Assembly (NCBI GenBank): GCA_023653785.1
Contig: JAMKCH010072541.1
Span: forward strand, 24,829 to 88,828
Length of the DNA: 64,000 nucleotides
Source of the DNA: Ophioderma brevispina
Taxonomy: Eukaryota > Echinodermata > Ophiuroidea > Amphilepidida > Ophiodermatidae
Reading direction: 5' to 3'
This document shows positions 10,848-23,339 of this stretch, piece by piece. The translations under genes and the position numbers were made by a program. The notes beneath the pieces were generated by a model, which was not told where the DNA came from, ran no database searches, and worked only from the letters and a program-made list of their open reading frames with translations. The first letter of the stretch is position 1, and each line of letters begins with the position of its first letter.

Positions 10848-13800
10848 GTCCAATAGTGGTGCTTATTTTTTGGCATCAACTTCAAAGTATCCATATAATT
10901 CATCATGTTCATTGCTCCAATGTGAAAAATGAAATTCGGAATAGCCAACAATAACAAACACGGCATTTGGTTTCAGAATACCAAATCTTTTTCAATATTC
11001 AGAGTAATGAACCATTTTTGAGATTCGGAAATGTGAATCTTTAGATTGGGAATAGAAAACCCTTTTTTCAGAATACCAAACTTCTTTTAAGAATTCGGAA
11101 AAGCGAATGCTAAAAACGTGTTCAGAAAAATGAGACCCATTGCAGTACGTTCCCGTATGATCATAAAAGTTGAGTACCCCTTTGAATTTGTACATAAGAT
11201 TAGGCATGCATATAATTGCCAGGCTAATGGTTTTGATGATATTCATTTTAGTTAAGTTTCAAGTGTCCCATAATTTATTGATACAAAATATATCTCTTTG
11301 TCTTGAGGTTCTACTGTTTTACTTATCCTGTATAACTTAAGTGCTCAAGTGCCTTATTCTGTGCGACTTCCGACACTTGTTGCTCACAAAATAGCGCATA
11401 AAATACATTCAAAACAAACCTCTTCTTCATGTCTGAATTTATCAGGCATACAACTTCAACATTACACTTTCTGCCTGCCTAAATCAACACTGTTGCTTCA
11501 AAAATGTTATTTCAACTTGTTTTCACTGTAAATGTTACTATGTTTGAAAAGGAACGGATATTGAGAAAAGGTTGCCTTTCAATTAACCCTGCAGAAAGCA
11601 CACCACAGAAAATACTTTTGAGAATAACGTTTTATGAAGATTTATTCGGAGGAAAACGGATTTGTCCTCAGCATAGAATGGGTTAAATGGCCCATTGGTC
11701 TCGGTTATTGTTTTGCTACTTTGCATAGAGCCCAGCCGCTGTCCAATCACGTCTCGTTGGCTTGCGGTTTCGTTGACTAATGGGCGTCGGTTTTTCTCCC
11801 GGGCTTTGGCATTTTCCGCCATCCGTCGTCACATAGCATCATACCTGCGTAGGAGTAGGTCATGGTTTTGGTTTCTTGGCAATAAAATTGTTTTCCCACC
11901 CTCCTCTCCCCTTTGTTATTATCTCTCATATTTCTTAGCCAAAAGGCAGCTCATTGCTTTTATTTTGGTATTTATTTTGGTTCATTCATTAGTATGGCAA
12001 TTTTATCTTTACGGATAATGGATGTGGGCGAGCCAGAAGTAGCTGACTTCAGGCTCTGCAGATTATGCTCTATGTATTATTTATAGCATTTATCAAATGT
12101 TGTGCTGGCAAATAACAAATATTAATGGTATTTTCATTTAATTTAGTTCAGGCAATCCTAGAGGTATTTAACTTCAGATTTTCTTGCACTCAGTCTCAGC
12201 CTATTGCATTAATTCAATTATTAATATTGCAATTTATCTTAGATATTGGATGTCTGCGAGCCTTAGAGGTAACTGACTTCAGGTCCAACAGTTTATGTTA
12301 ATATTCAAACATTTGTTTTAGGCAGTTCTTGAGGTAGTTGACTTTAGGAGCCCTTTAATTTTTTGATTCACAACTTTAATCCAATATTCTAATTGATCCC
12401 TAGACTGATGCGTGTAAGCCAGGCTAAATGGTTAATATTATCCAAATACAGTAATGTCAGCCTAATCCTTGCTACAATGGTTCTCTGGTGATAGTATATA
12501 ATGTATTAATTTTGGCTTTACAGTAATTTAAATTCATTTGGTGAAAATTTGGCAAGAGGAAACTGTCTTCATGCTGAGGGCATGCAATCATAAGAATTTT
12601 ATTATTTTACATATGTGGCTTGTCATACTAAAATATTGCATGTGGCTTTACAGACATTGCATGTTGGCTTTACAGATGGCACAATCTGTGGTATGGGTGT
12701 ACATGTAATAGGGGAAGCTGTCTCCAAAGTAACCCATGGTGTTGAAATGAACTGTTTTCAAAGCCAGGCCATATTGAAAACTATGGTTTTTGGAGAACCT
12801 GTTATGATTGAATAAAGGACTATGTCCTACGCACGATGTGATGCAATTGGCAAACCTTTGTCTTGTCCCATTCTTTGTCCGTGGACAATTGCCATGGTTG
12901 GTATTCTGAAAGGGAGTCTAACTTTAGACCTGGGTTTAAACTGGGGTTAGTCCTACATGATTGGACCTTTTTTTCCTTCCAACATACTCTAAAAATGTGC
13001 TGTAACGGGTGAGAAAATTCCTCAAGGATAGGCCGCTCCGGCCCATCCATGAGGAATTTTCTCACCTGTACTTTGTAAGGAAAAAAGGTCCACTCACATA
13101 GGACTAACCCTAGTTTAAACCTAGTTCTAAAGTTAGACTCCCTTTCAGAATACCAGCCTTTAACTTAATGTTAACGCCGTGAGTACTAACCTGCCAATAA
13201 CAGCCGATTGGTCGCATTGGAACTCATGTGACTTTTTTAGCCAATTTGCAACATGGTTAGTGGAGCGGTTTGGACTGCAAAAAATTATGGTTGTGGTCAA
13301 AAACTTTGGTGGCAGGGGTGTTTTTTGGGTCAAAAAATCATGTTTTTGAGCTAAAAACTTTAGAAAATCAAGATTTATTAATTTCTTAGCAAAACAAATT
13401 TTAATCATGATGCAATACTATCAATCTGACATTTATATTATAGATTTCTGTGTTATACAATATATAAATGGTCTAGAATTTTAGCCCGAAAATCACTTTT
13501 TTCCTAAAAAAACATCTTTTTTACCACATGTCACCACAACAAGTATTACCTGAACCCTTAGGCAATGTATAAAACCTATATCAATAACAAAAAGGATACC
13601 ATAAAAAAAGATTGTAATATTTTTACTTTAAAAAAATTTAAAAAATAATTTCGCTTAATTTGCAGCCCAAAATGCATTTTTTGGCCTAGCAATCATCCCT
13701 GCCACCAAATATTTCAACCACAACCACCATTTTCTTAAATCTCATATATTTATCCTTCAAATAAAGGTGGTTGTGTTTTGTTGTAACAAGAGTGGGGTAA

Positions 13801-13915
13801 CTCAAAACTAGAGCACTTTTCAAAGCTCGGCCACTCCGTTAGGTAAGATAAGTGGTTGAGCTGAAGAGGAATAGAGCTTAAAATATTTGGAAGCTGCTTT
13901 CGAATTGGGTTAATG
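10848..13915 (+). repeat. 3-kb repeat unit, copy 2
   Basis: This is the direct copy of 845-4,030. It is slightly shorter, with scattered small deletions, and sits about 10 kb downstream. The junctions are ragged, no flanking target duplication was seen, and no long frame survives in both copies. The minus-strand peptides around 1,700 and 11,700 (shared ASQRDVIGQRL) are similar only because the DNA is. Confidence 0.85.
12898..13158. repeat. Long imperfect hairpin inside 3-kb unit, copy 2
   Basis: The inner stem GGTGAGAAAATTCCTC pairs with GAGGAATTTTCTCACC across a 20-odd-base loop. The outer arms, with CTGAAAGGGAGTCTAACTTT against AAAGTTAGACTCCCTTTCAG, also pair. Left arm about 12,898-13,025, right arm about 13,047-13,158. 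Confidence 0.8.
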
Positions 13916-13984
13916 TGAAAAATAATATTTCAATTAACACATCAGACATGCTGTCAGGCAGGTAATGTCTATGTGTTAACACAT

Positions 13985-14170
13985 AACTGATTTTGTGGCG
14001 GCAGCATATCTTCCCTCGCATTTCACCAATGAGGTCTCAAGTTCGATCCCCGATAGGGCTCGTTCTCTGTGGCTTTTATGTGAATTTGGTTTCCTCTGTC
14101 CATACTCGTTCCCGCAGTTTTCCTCCGGGTACGGCCGGTTTCCCTCCTGCTTCTAAATCGAGTCTTCTTT
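13985..14170 (+). mobile_element. SINE-like element with B-box
   Basis: AAGTTCGATCCCCGATAGG is a good Pol III B-box. Downstream, TTTTCCTCCGGGTACGGCCG and GGTTTCCCTCC form a block seen in many animal SINEs. The A-box end is diverged, so the 5' limit is approximate. Confidence 0.55.
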
Positions 14171-15039
14171 GAACAAATATGTTCCAAGGATTTTATGGGT
14201 TCGGCGTGTTAAAATTACACTTAATTATTAGCATGTTTTTTAACACCCAAGATTAAGGTTTTTTTAAAAAAAGCGGGATTTTTTTTAAAAACCATTTCAA
14301 AATTTATCTTATGAACTGCTGACCCATGACCCCAAGGAGGCACAAGTGGTTAGGGTCAACCATGTAAACCTATCAATCAATAATATACTCTATTGCTAGA
14401 CTGGTGCAAATCAGGTCGCATCAACTCCTGATGTTTTCATTAAACAAACACATCATGTGCACCAACTAAGTCTGACTGTGTTACCATAAGAAACAAGGCG
14501 AACTCGGATTTACGCGATGCGTAAAAATATAAAGTCCCCGGCCGAATGTCCGCGAGATCACTCACATGCAAACTGCAATTTCTGATCTACAATATAATCC
14601 CAAAAATGCTACCTTTGGTAAAATGATTTCAAGAAATCTCTTAAAATTAATCTGGCAAAAATCCCTTGAAATTCGCACTAAATTTTAGTAAAATTATGAA
14701 ATTTATTCAATTTGGCAACACTATTTTGAAAATATGTTACCACATTTTAAATGTTGGCCCTGGTACGAGGTCCGGAAGGGCGAAACACTGAATTTTACGT
14801 AACCTTTCACATTTTCCAAGAAATTGTAAACAGGCTGGCGACCCCAAACACTGATCCTCCACATGGCTGCAACAGAACTAAAAAAACTTTCAATGAAAAC
14901 ATGGGGACTACATAGGTTAATACTTTTTTGTTGTATACTTTGCCCACCCCACCTAGCAATTACATTGATTTTTGCATAATAATGAGCTCATTTGCATATT
15001 TAATTTGCCCGAAATATGCCCAAAATCTAACCAGGTCAA
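14171..15039. other. No gene recognised
   Basis: AT-rich sequence with a few GC patches. Frames near 14,928-15,160 overlap a repeated segment and have no recognisable domain. Confidence 0.4.
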
Positions 15040-15260
15040 GAACTCCTCAGCCCGCTTCCTTCCACCAAGTTACATCATTATACGCCTTACGGAACTCCAG
15101 AAAACTTGTACACAAGCCTTGCGGGAAAATTTTCATAAATTATGCAAATTAGATACTTAATTAGCATATTTTACACCCAAATTCTAAGCAGGTCGAGAAC
15201 TCATCAACCTGCTTCTTTCCACCAAGTTACATCATCGTAGCCCATACGGAACTCCAGATA
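15040..15260. repeat. Two copies of a 40-bp motif also at 6.52 kb
   Basis: CCACCAAGTTACATCAT followed by ACGGAACTC occurs near 15,062 and 15,219, and also near 6,528. It appears to be a fragment of one interspersed repeat family. Confidence 0.6.
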
Positions 15261-15334
15261 AATCATACACAATATGGCCAAATGTTTACATTTTCTGTGC
15301 AATATTGATCTTTTTTAATTGACCTTTTTCTCCT

Positions 15335-15596
15335 ACCCCCTGACAGACCCAGGGGAAGACCCTGGGGGAATGAATTACATGGTGAGTAGGGGGTTTCCCC
15401 TTCTACAATATACCAAATTTTGGCTACTCTAGCTCATCCAGAAAAAAAGATATGCCCAAATGTTCCAGGGTTAACATTTTTATCACGGACATACGGACAT
15501 ACATACGGACATACATACGGACATACATACGGACATACATACGGACGGAGCCCATTTTATAGTCCCCTCCCGAACTTCGTTCGGCGGGGACAAAAA
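15335..15596. repeat. Repeat with CATACGGA microsatellite and terminal hairpin
   Basis: It opens with GACCCAGGGGAAGACCC and GGGGGAATGAATTACATGG (also at 19,240 and 19,420). It continues into an 8-bp-type CATACGGA array (about 15,487-15,548) and ends in a hairpin near 15,563-15,593, in which GAACTTCGTTC sits between TCCCC and GGGGA. It looks like a non-autonomous element terminus. Confidence 0.55.
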
Positions 15597-15696
15597 CCCA
15601 CAGATTTCATTCAATAGGGTGTTACAACTCAGTCATTTGTAACCCCAATTCAATGTGGTTTGCAGTTTTGAAAAGCTAATCAACAATACTTTTTAA

Positions 15697-16021
15697 AGGT
15701 GCTTGTTCCAATTTATGTGTATTGTGTTCTCTACTTGATATGAGAGCCTGGCACTTGTACATACACCCCATCAAGTACCGTGGGAAACAAACTTGCGGTT
15801 TTGATGGAAGGCGCAATAATGCATGTTGCAAAGCCCTATTCAATACTGTGCTAATATTGATGGTTAACCACTAAAACGGCGATTTTTTGTTTATATCTTG
15901 GGAATGAAATGGATTTGAGGGCTCAAATTTCAGGACGACAATGAGAAAAATACGGCCTTTCATCTGATATCAAAATCGATACTACTTCCGGGTAAATCAG
16001 GGGGGTCCCCAACACGCACCT
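15697..16021 (-). mobile_element. TTAA element, family B, reverse
   Basis: TTAA flanks at 15,693-15,696 and 16,022-16,025. AGGTGCTTGTTCCAATTTAT and AACACGCACCT ends. The full body is conserved, and it is one of the best-preserved copies. Confidence 0.85.
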
Positions 16022-16212
16022 TTAAATATGTATAAATAATTTGCATAAATGTTCATTAAAGACCTGAAATCAGGAATGCTTTTAGGGTAAATTTTTTTGG
16101 GACACTCTTTACATCAGCAAGATTTTACATAACATTTTGTAGTTAACATTATGTAACCTTGGATGTCTGAAAATGCTTTGAAAAGTATGATGAAAATGAT
16201 ATCATAGGGAGC

Positions 16213-17025
16213 ATTACATAGTGACGGATGTTGAATTTTTATCATTTTTACGAAAATCAGGGAAATGGTTCTAAATACCAAATTCTTCAAACATGCCAAG
16301 TGCCGAACCTTGCAAGTACTTCATTAATTAATAATCTTAATTAGAATTTTTGCAATTTTGACGTATGTTGCATAACAGAGACTTTGGTGTATTACATAGT
16401 GACGGATGTTGAACCCTCTGTCAAACAAGTGTATACTTGATTTCCCATTAGGGCTTTTTAAATATGTTTGTTAGTAAATATTCTGATCTTAAATTTATAA
16501 CTGACACAAGCAAAATATGTAATTAATTTATAAATATCAATATTAGAAGAAATTTATATTATATTTATAGTTCAAAGCGGTGAATCTCGGCAATCCAGTC
16601 AACATCCGTCACTATGTAATAAACCAAATTGAGCAGATTCGCGATGACGCACGTTGGTTTGACGGATGTTCAGAAAACGCCGATCGATGTTTTCCATAAT
16701 GACGGATGTTGAATAACGCTTTAGTATAGGGAAAATTCAACATCCGTCACTATGTCATGATCATAATCGCCTATTTGCGTAAATTTTGGAGTGACGGATA
16801 TGATGGTTAACTTTTCCAATGTATTACATCCATTTTATTAGGTAAGAATTCATGAATATTAGCTAAAATAAATTTCCAGTTGTTAATTTTGTTTCTTAAT
16901 CGAATTTGATTGTTTGAATCATATGTGGGGATGTGTACGGACCCTCTAGAGTTCGCGATTTTTCAAATGCGATTTTCTCAGAAACAAATATTCGTATTTT
17001 GTTTAACATCCGTCACTATGTAATA
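16213..17025. mobile_element. Cluster of eight ACATAGTGACGGATGTTGA motifs
   Basis: The motif runs forward at about 16,213, 16,391, 16,661 (partial), 16,695 and 16,791 (partial). It runs reversed at about 16,599, 16,736 and 17,003. The outermost copies point inward, as do 16,391 and 16,620. This fits terminal plus subterminal transposase-binding repeats of one or two nested DNA elements. No known end sequence is recognised. Confidence 0.6.
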
Positions 17026-17268
17026 CAATCGACGATATTTCCAGGAGGAAAATAGACACATACACAAGGACTTTTCTATTTTATTATAAACCTCTATTAT
17101 TGGCTTCATGTAGACTGGTAGACATAATAGCCTGGGGAAAGTGGTTTGATAAAATAGATAACCACCCTTCAGAGATGTACTCACTCCTGGTAATGTTATT
17201 TTCATTGAAGAAATTCGGTCATTGAAGGTTTGAGGCAATTGGAGGTGACTCAGGGTTTGTTAATTTTT

Positions 17269-17457
17269 TTAAAAGCCTAAATCCAATGGACTATTTGGAT
17301 CATGTGTGAGTGCAAAGAAGGTCATAAGTGCATTGCTGCCAGGGGATACCTTCTGTGTGCTGCCATGTGTTAGGCTAAATCTCTCTTTCTTCGAGTACTC
17401 TGCTCTTGAAATGGTTCCTGAGGTGACTAGTGTACCTGAAATTGCAATGAGAACCAT
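17269..17457 (-). other. Unassigned minus-strand open frame, possible exon
   Basis: A 62-codon frame with a protein-like composition (for example the stretch KKERFSLTHGSTQK) follows an acceptor-like ATTTCAG on the minus strand. A possible donor AAG|GTATCC lies inside it. No family is recognised, and the neighbouring minus-strand frame at 16,978-17,238 overlaps a repeat motif. It could be a decayed exon, a retrocopy or chance. Confidence 0.15.
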
Positions 17458-17641
17458 TTGAGAGCAGTGCCAATAAACCTTGGCATCCCTTTTTTCTTTT
17501 CCTGATGGTGAGAATTTTTACCAGATGGCAGCTATTGCACTTGACCTATTTGCCAATTACATGACGATCTTGGTAAAGTCTGAATCCACTTTATGGAAGA
17601 TTAAGATAAGGTCCTCTGCAGTAGGAGCGTGTTGCTCTTAA

Positions 17642-18255
17642 AGGAGATGGAGATGAGATGGAGGGATAAGATGAGATGAGGGGAGCTGGATGAGGTGGAG
17701 ATGAGATGGAGATGAGATGGGGATGAAAAATGGAGTGAGATGGAGATGAGTGGACTGAGATTGGAGATGAGATGGAAGATGAGATGGAGATGAGATGGAG
17801 ATGAGATGGAGAAGAGAGGGAGATGAGATGGAGATGAGAGGAGCACGGGGGGACTGTAGGACTCCCTTTCTTCCGTGGTGGAGATGAGATGAGGTGGAGA
17901 TGAGATGGAGATGAGATGGGGTGGAGATGAGATGAGATGGAGATTGAGATGGAGATGAGATGAGATGGGGGGGATGAGATGGATATGAGATGGAGAGGCG
18001 ATGAGGGAGATGAGATGGAGATGAGAGGACGGTAGAGATGAGATGGGATTGAGAGAGAGATAGAGATGAGATGGAGAATGAGATGATGGTGGAGATGAGA
18101 TGGGATGAAGATGAGATAGAGATGAGATGGAGATGAATGGCGATGAGATGGAGATGAGAAGAGGTGCGATGAAGATGAGATGGAGATGAGATAAGATGGA
18201 GAGAGAGATGGAGATGGAGGATGATGGAGATGAGATGTAGATGAGATCAGAGGTC
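17642..18255. repeat. Polypurine GAGATGAGATGG array
   Basis: About 610 bases almost purely A, G and T on the + strand, built from GAGATGAGATGGA units with slipped lengths. The minus-strand frame at 17,601-17,846 is an artefact of the repeat. Confidence 0.9.
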
Positions 18256-19190
18256 AGATCAAATCAGATGAAATGAAATAGATGAAGGAACAAGAAAAAT
18301 ACAAAAGTTTCCAAATATTATCCAGCCAGAGTTGATGTAGGAGTTGATCGTGAGGTGGAGACTGGGATTGGGTACCCATCAACCCCTTCATAAAAGTCCA
18401 TTGAAATATAACATACTGCTACAACCTACCTTAGTGAGTCATAATTTGCCCATTTCTTATGGAATGAAAGTAGCAGGACCCTTACACTCTTGTGATTTCA
18501 TCATAGCATGATAATAAAATTGGTTAAAATTTAACAGTTAATGTGGCCAACCCTAATTCAATTTGGCAACCCTGAATTAGACTATGGGTACAGGCAACAC
18601 AGTCCGCAGGACAACGGGTGTAGTTTTAAACCAGAAAGAGAGGTTGGTTTGGACAATTAAAGGAAATATAAGTTGAAGATGTTTGTGAGCAATTAAAAAA
18701 GAAACCAGACAGTTTTAATTGTGAACAGCAGTAGCACGATGAAGGGCGGAATTCATTCATTGTGACAAAACAACATTTATTTTAGTGCAGTCAAAACAAG
18801 AAAGTCATCTATGCACAAGCATAATAAACAGGCCCGGTGCCACTTAAACGTACAGAGAGAACAGCCTCTCAATATAGGCCACTTATGCAATGAGGGGGGA
18901 AAAAAATCTGTAAACTGCCAATGGCGGGTATGGCCGGATTGCTTTTTCTCCCTAGGGTTAGTGCAGCTTGGGGCGTTGGTCGTGAATAATATGGGTTTGT
19001 TGTTCTTGTGTATGTATAGTCTATACTTGACGCAAGAAGGTGGAGAACAAAAAAAGTCCATAAGCCCAGTCTGCATGCATGGAAGGCACTTGAAGCTAAG
19101 GGAAGTTGGACCCAAACCTCAACACAAAACTCCATATCGGGCAGTTAGCAGGTTGCCTCAGCGAGCTTCCTGAAGATAGGTCTAAACACT
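18256..19190. other. No gene recognised; unassigned overlapping frames
   Basis: Frames of 88-120 codons occur on both strands around 18,777-19,173 (for example a + strand frame from 18,811). They overlap each other and show no family motif and no splice context. Confidence 0.35.
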
Positions 19191-19234
19191 TTCAGTCTAT
19201 AGACTAAAATTATCTTGAGTTTGGCTACTCTAAA

Positions 19235-19460
19235 ATCATCTCGAGGACCCTGGGGGAATGGATTACATGGTTAGTAGGGGCTTGTGCCCTTCTACAATAT
19301 ATCTAAGTTTGGGTACTCTAGCTGATCTGGAAAAAAAGTTATGACAAAATGTTTACCTTTTAGGTGAAATGTTGACTTTTTTGACATTTCCCCACCCCCC
19401 TGTCAGACCCAGGGGATGACCCTGGGGGAATGGATTACATGGTTAGTAGGGGCTTGTTTT
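19235..19460. repeat. GACCCTGGGGGAATGGATTA repeat, two direct copies
   Basis: The block with CCCTGGGGGAATGGATTACA and GGTTAGTAGGGGCTTG occurs at about 19,247 and 19,420, and once near 15,360. Both are fragments of the family described at 15,335. Confidence 0.7.
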
Positions 19461-19513
19461 TGTTTTTTTTTTTTCAATTTTCTGATATATCAAATCACTG
19501 ATAACACCTTTAA

Positions 19514-20267
19514 CACTTAAGTGCCTAAGGGGGGTTCCATAGTACCCAAGATTTGTTTTTCGGCGATCTCTCAGTCGTGACAAATATTTCTGAACTCGAA
19601 TTTTTTGTAATTGTGTAACTTATCGATGCGCTTCTTTCCATAAAAAAAAATTACTAAAATTTCTCGCCCGTTAATGATATAATTAGCTTGGGTTCCTATG
19701 GACCCCGCCTTAGGCACCAACGGGAGTGTGATTTTAAAAATAAAAATTAGCAAACCCTGTTGCCATAAATATTTTTCTGCTTATGTATGTTCATATGCAT
19801 GAAACAAAATTGATTACATAATCAGAAAAAATAATTAACCCTTTATGTGCTGAAAAGAAGCAATTCCATCATCGAGCGACTGCGCGCCATTGCTGTACAA
19901 ACCTATGGCAAATACGACTCCCCCCACAAAAAATACAAGAATGTACAAAATGGTAATGTTTGTGTTAAATATAAGTAAATTGGTCCTTCTAGAGCAGATA
20001 TACATCAAAATGATTTGCAATGTGTATGCTAGGGAAGCAGGGTCGCGAAAACATCATGTTACTTTTTGAGCGATTTTGACGCATTTTGAAAACAATGATT
20101 TGCCCCTAATTTCCAGACAATTAACCGGAACTCATTTATATTGCACCTTTGGCCTTGTCTTATGCTCCCCCACCAAAGATGTATGAGGTTCATTTGAAAA
20201 TTCCATTGGGAAAGTGGTTGTTTCCTTAGGCGCCAACGTGAGTGAAAACACCTTAGGCACTTAAGTG
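19514..20267. mobile_element. piggyBac-like non-autonomous element
   Basis: TTAA (19,510-19,513) then CACTTAAGTGCCTAAGG at the left. CCTTAGGCACTTAAGTG then TTAA (20,268-20,271) at the right. The 17-bp inverted repeats are perfect and the TTAA duplication is exact. Subterminal CCTTAGGCACCAACGG (about 19,708) and CCTTAGGCGCCAACGTG (about 20,224) add a second repeat layer. The 754-bp interior has no transposase frame. TTAA targeting fits piggyBac or Kolobok. Confidence 0.7.
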
Positions 20268-20451
20268 TTAATGTGAAGAATATATTGTCTTTACATTTAC
20301 ATTAAGTTTCCTTATATTTCATTATTTTTAAAGTGGCCTATTACATGTTTAATTTCTCCAAAAAAATTGAAATTTGTTCTGAGCTTTGTAGTTCCAAAAA
20401 CATAAGCTTTAATTGTAATATAGAAAACAATGCATATTATGCCTGATTTGG

Positions 20452-20752
20452 CAGGGGGGTCGGACATTCCAACTTAACAGCAATGGTGAATTCAAATTGG
20501 CATCAACATCCGGCGTAACCTGAGTGGTAACTTGACTAAAGGCTATAGCTGGTCACAAATATCTAAATCTTAAATGACCATTATTGGAAATTGCACTGTT
20601 TTTCAATTTTGACATCAATAATTTTTTCCTAAATTATCATGATATTACTAAGATCTTTTGAACGAAGGTTTAAGAGGTGATTTTGTTATGTCACTGGGAC
20701 CGATGCTGCCGTAGAAAATACAAGTAAGAATTCCCTTTTTTTTTTTTTTTTT
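20452..20752 (+). repeat. Interspersed repeat family K, copy 1
   Basis: Shares CATCAACATCCGGC, TAAATTATCATGATATTAC and GAAGTTCCCT-like ends with 56,978-57,350. It ends in a T-run at about 20,738-20,756. Confidence 0.7.
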
Positions 20753-20759
20753 TTTCTGA

Positions 20760-23339
20760 CCTCCCCTGTGATTTGGGTAGCCATATTTCTAATTGAACAG
20801 GTTCAAATTTATAATGATAGAAATGCAGAGAGAGAAAATTATACTTAAAGTAAATCCATTTAAGCCAACTTATACCAGGAAAAAGATAAGTGAAGTTAAA
20901 AAAATCTGTAATCCCATGACATTGTTACTAAAGGTTAATGAACATGTGTGGAAATCTAAGGATTAATTTGATAGCCATTCACCTCTGGCAGTAAACCAAT
21001 ACAAATGGGTCATCATAAAAGAAAACATGATTCATTTGTTTTAAATATTGGATTTCCTAATAAGAGCCAGGCCATTAATCAAGGATACAGGGTATAATTA
21101 TGGAAAAATCTTGTGGCAATCTCTCACCCTTGTGTTGGTTCTGAGAAAAAAATGGTTGGGCTCACTTTGTGGGTATTGCCTCTCCATCCCCAAGTAACCA
21201 ATCTTTAACAATATTTTGTTAGGGATTGTGAACCTCTCTAAAATTGCCAAGATTGCAGTCAGCATTATGCAAAATTTCTAAGTTTCATATCAGAGTGTAT
21301 TCACTTAAAAAGCCAATTTCTTCAATAATGTAAACAAATTGCACCCCCTATTTTTCATCAAATTCCATTTTCTTGCACTGTTATATTGGAATGGTTGTGT
21401 AATGGCTAAGCTTAAATCACCGTATTTGTCAAGACATGATGATTTTTATAGCAATGTTTACGAATAAAAGTTGGGATCCGACTCGTATTAGTTAACAAAA
21501 ACAGTTGTAAATAGTTCTTCAAGACCGTTTCAAAATGTTTTAGTGTCTGTTTTTAACAAGGAACAGTAATATAAGGCATTGATAAGACCGAACACTAGCT
21601 ATTTAGAGACAAAATTGACATTTTAATTGAAAACAAAAACAAAAAACAAACGACTGATTATGGCTTTAACAAAATTTGTAAACATGAAAGTATTTTTTTG
21701 TATTTGAAACTTATCTCAAAAGATGTAATAACTCATGAAAGGAAAATTATTTGGTTTCTTTTACTGTTTTTTTTTTTGAAAGAAGGGTTGTTTGTTTGTT
21801 GGCACAAGTCATTGTGATGTTATTGCTATATCTGATTAACTGGTCTTCGTCATGATTCATATTTCTACACAAGGCAGGCCATTTTGGTTGCTTGGATGAG
21901 GCTTGTGATTGTACTCAAAACATAGAACTCTTTCATTTTGGAATCGATCAAACAAAAGAACACATTTCAAGTACACATCGCACATGGCAACTGCTAACCT
22001 GCCTACAATCTCCAAGCAAGTTCCACAACTTCCCCTTTGCAGCGTTTGGGAATCGCACTTGATGCACGCTTTCCCTTTTAACCTACTGTTATATTACCCT
22101 CAAATTTTGATTAAAATATTCTTTTCTCAATTTTATTTGAGAAAAGATTTCTCACAGGAAAAGTATGTTGTTTATGTTGAAAAGAGACTAGGGAATTCCC
22201 CTAGAGTTGTTTGTGCAGAATGCACCTGTTAGATAGATTGCACAATAAGGGAAATGGGGAATTCCCCAAAATGTAAACTTAGTAACTGAGTCAACTTGTT
22301 TATGCTTTAAGATCAAAACATGTTGAGGGATAGGTAATTCCCCCATAAAGTTATATATGTGAAGTGATGTAATTCAGATGTTGTAATTTATGTGAATTCC
22401 AATTGGTCAGCTAGGGCAAGGTTATGTTTATGCATGATGCTGTGGTAATGTCTATTTTAAGACTTGGGAACTTTATGAAATATTGTGTATATATGAAGGA
22501 GAACTTGGCCAGAAGATTCGTCAGCAGTTGTAATCAGCTATATAGTATGGTTATAGCTAGTTTTATCTACAATAATGGTAGATTTATGTTCCACACAGTG
22601 CAAGGATTTAGTATATTTTCAATTCCATGTGAGCAGAGTGCTGTAATTATTCTACTGTCGTCTTTGAAGCCAAAAGTGCTGGGAATCAAAATAGGATTCC
22701 AAATTGTGGACAGATAGAAATCGTGGTGATTATCTTGGACTGATATACTGTGGAACATTAGTGTCGTCGAGGACTTATATTCAACCTTGTCGTCTCGAAC
22801 TGCTGGAAAAAGTTTTCTTCAGGACTCAGGAAGATTCGCATGGAATATACCATGGATATATATATAGAAACTTAGAGCTGTCATTTTGGAGTCTTCGCTG
22901 TGAGCACATATCATCGTTGAACTGCAACGCTTCTTGTGGACATTACTGGACATTCTTGTATACAATTAAGTATAAATCATATAAATTGTGTGTAATTTTA
23001 CTATATATGTAATGTTGTTTTGGACATACCAAATTCTTGAACCAATTACAAATCATTAAAATCTGTTATATTATATAAAATTTAGATCACTTGTGCACAA
23101 GGCTCATTTGTTTGTGTTTGAAATGTATTTCTGACCTTTGACGCCTACGAGACGTCATAACACCTACGTCTAACCGAGTCATTTTCTGTGACATGTTTAA
23201 TAAGGGAACTACCACTTACAGTTTATTATCACATGCATGCACATTCCAAAAAAGCCAAACTTTGATTTCCAATGAATTTTATTATTCAAAAAAATCACTG
23301 ACAGTTCCTTTAATGTGAACTGCAACTAAAATTCCCTTT
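20760..23339. other. No gene recognised; possible LTR-like stretch
   Basis: Three + strand frames (21,909-22,232, 22,424-22,717 and 22,704-23,012) lack recognisable domains. A TATA-like TGTATATATGAAGG at about 22,486, with a CCAAT box upstream near 22,398, would suit a solo LTR, but no matching second LTR or primer-binding site is seen. Confidence 0.25.

Noticed and set aside
17601..17846. Ser/His/Leu-rich minus-strand frame
   Set aside because: It is the complement of the GAGATGAGATGG array.
18777..19173. Overlapping frames on both strands as a gene
   Set aside because: Two strands cannot both be real here, and neither has a motif or splice support.
22400..23012. Solo LTR or coding gene
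   Set aside because: TATA and CCAAT-like motifs are present, but there is no partner LTR, no terminal TG...CA pair that I can defend, and no pol-like motif.
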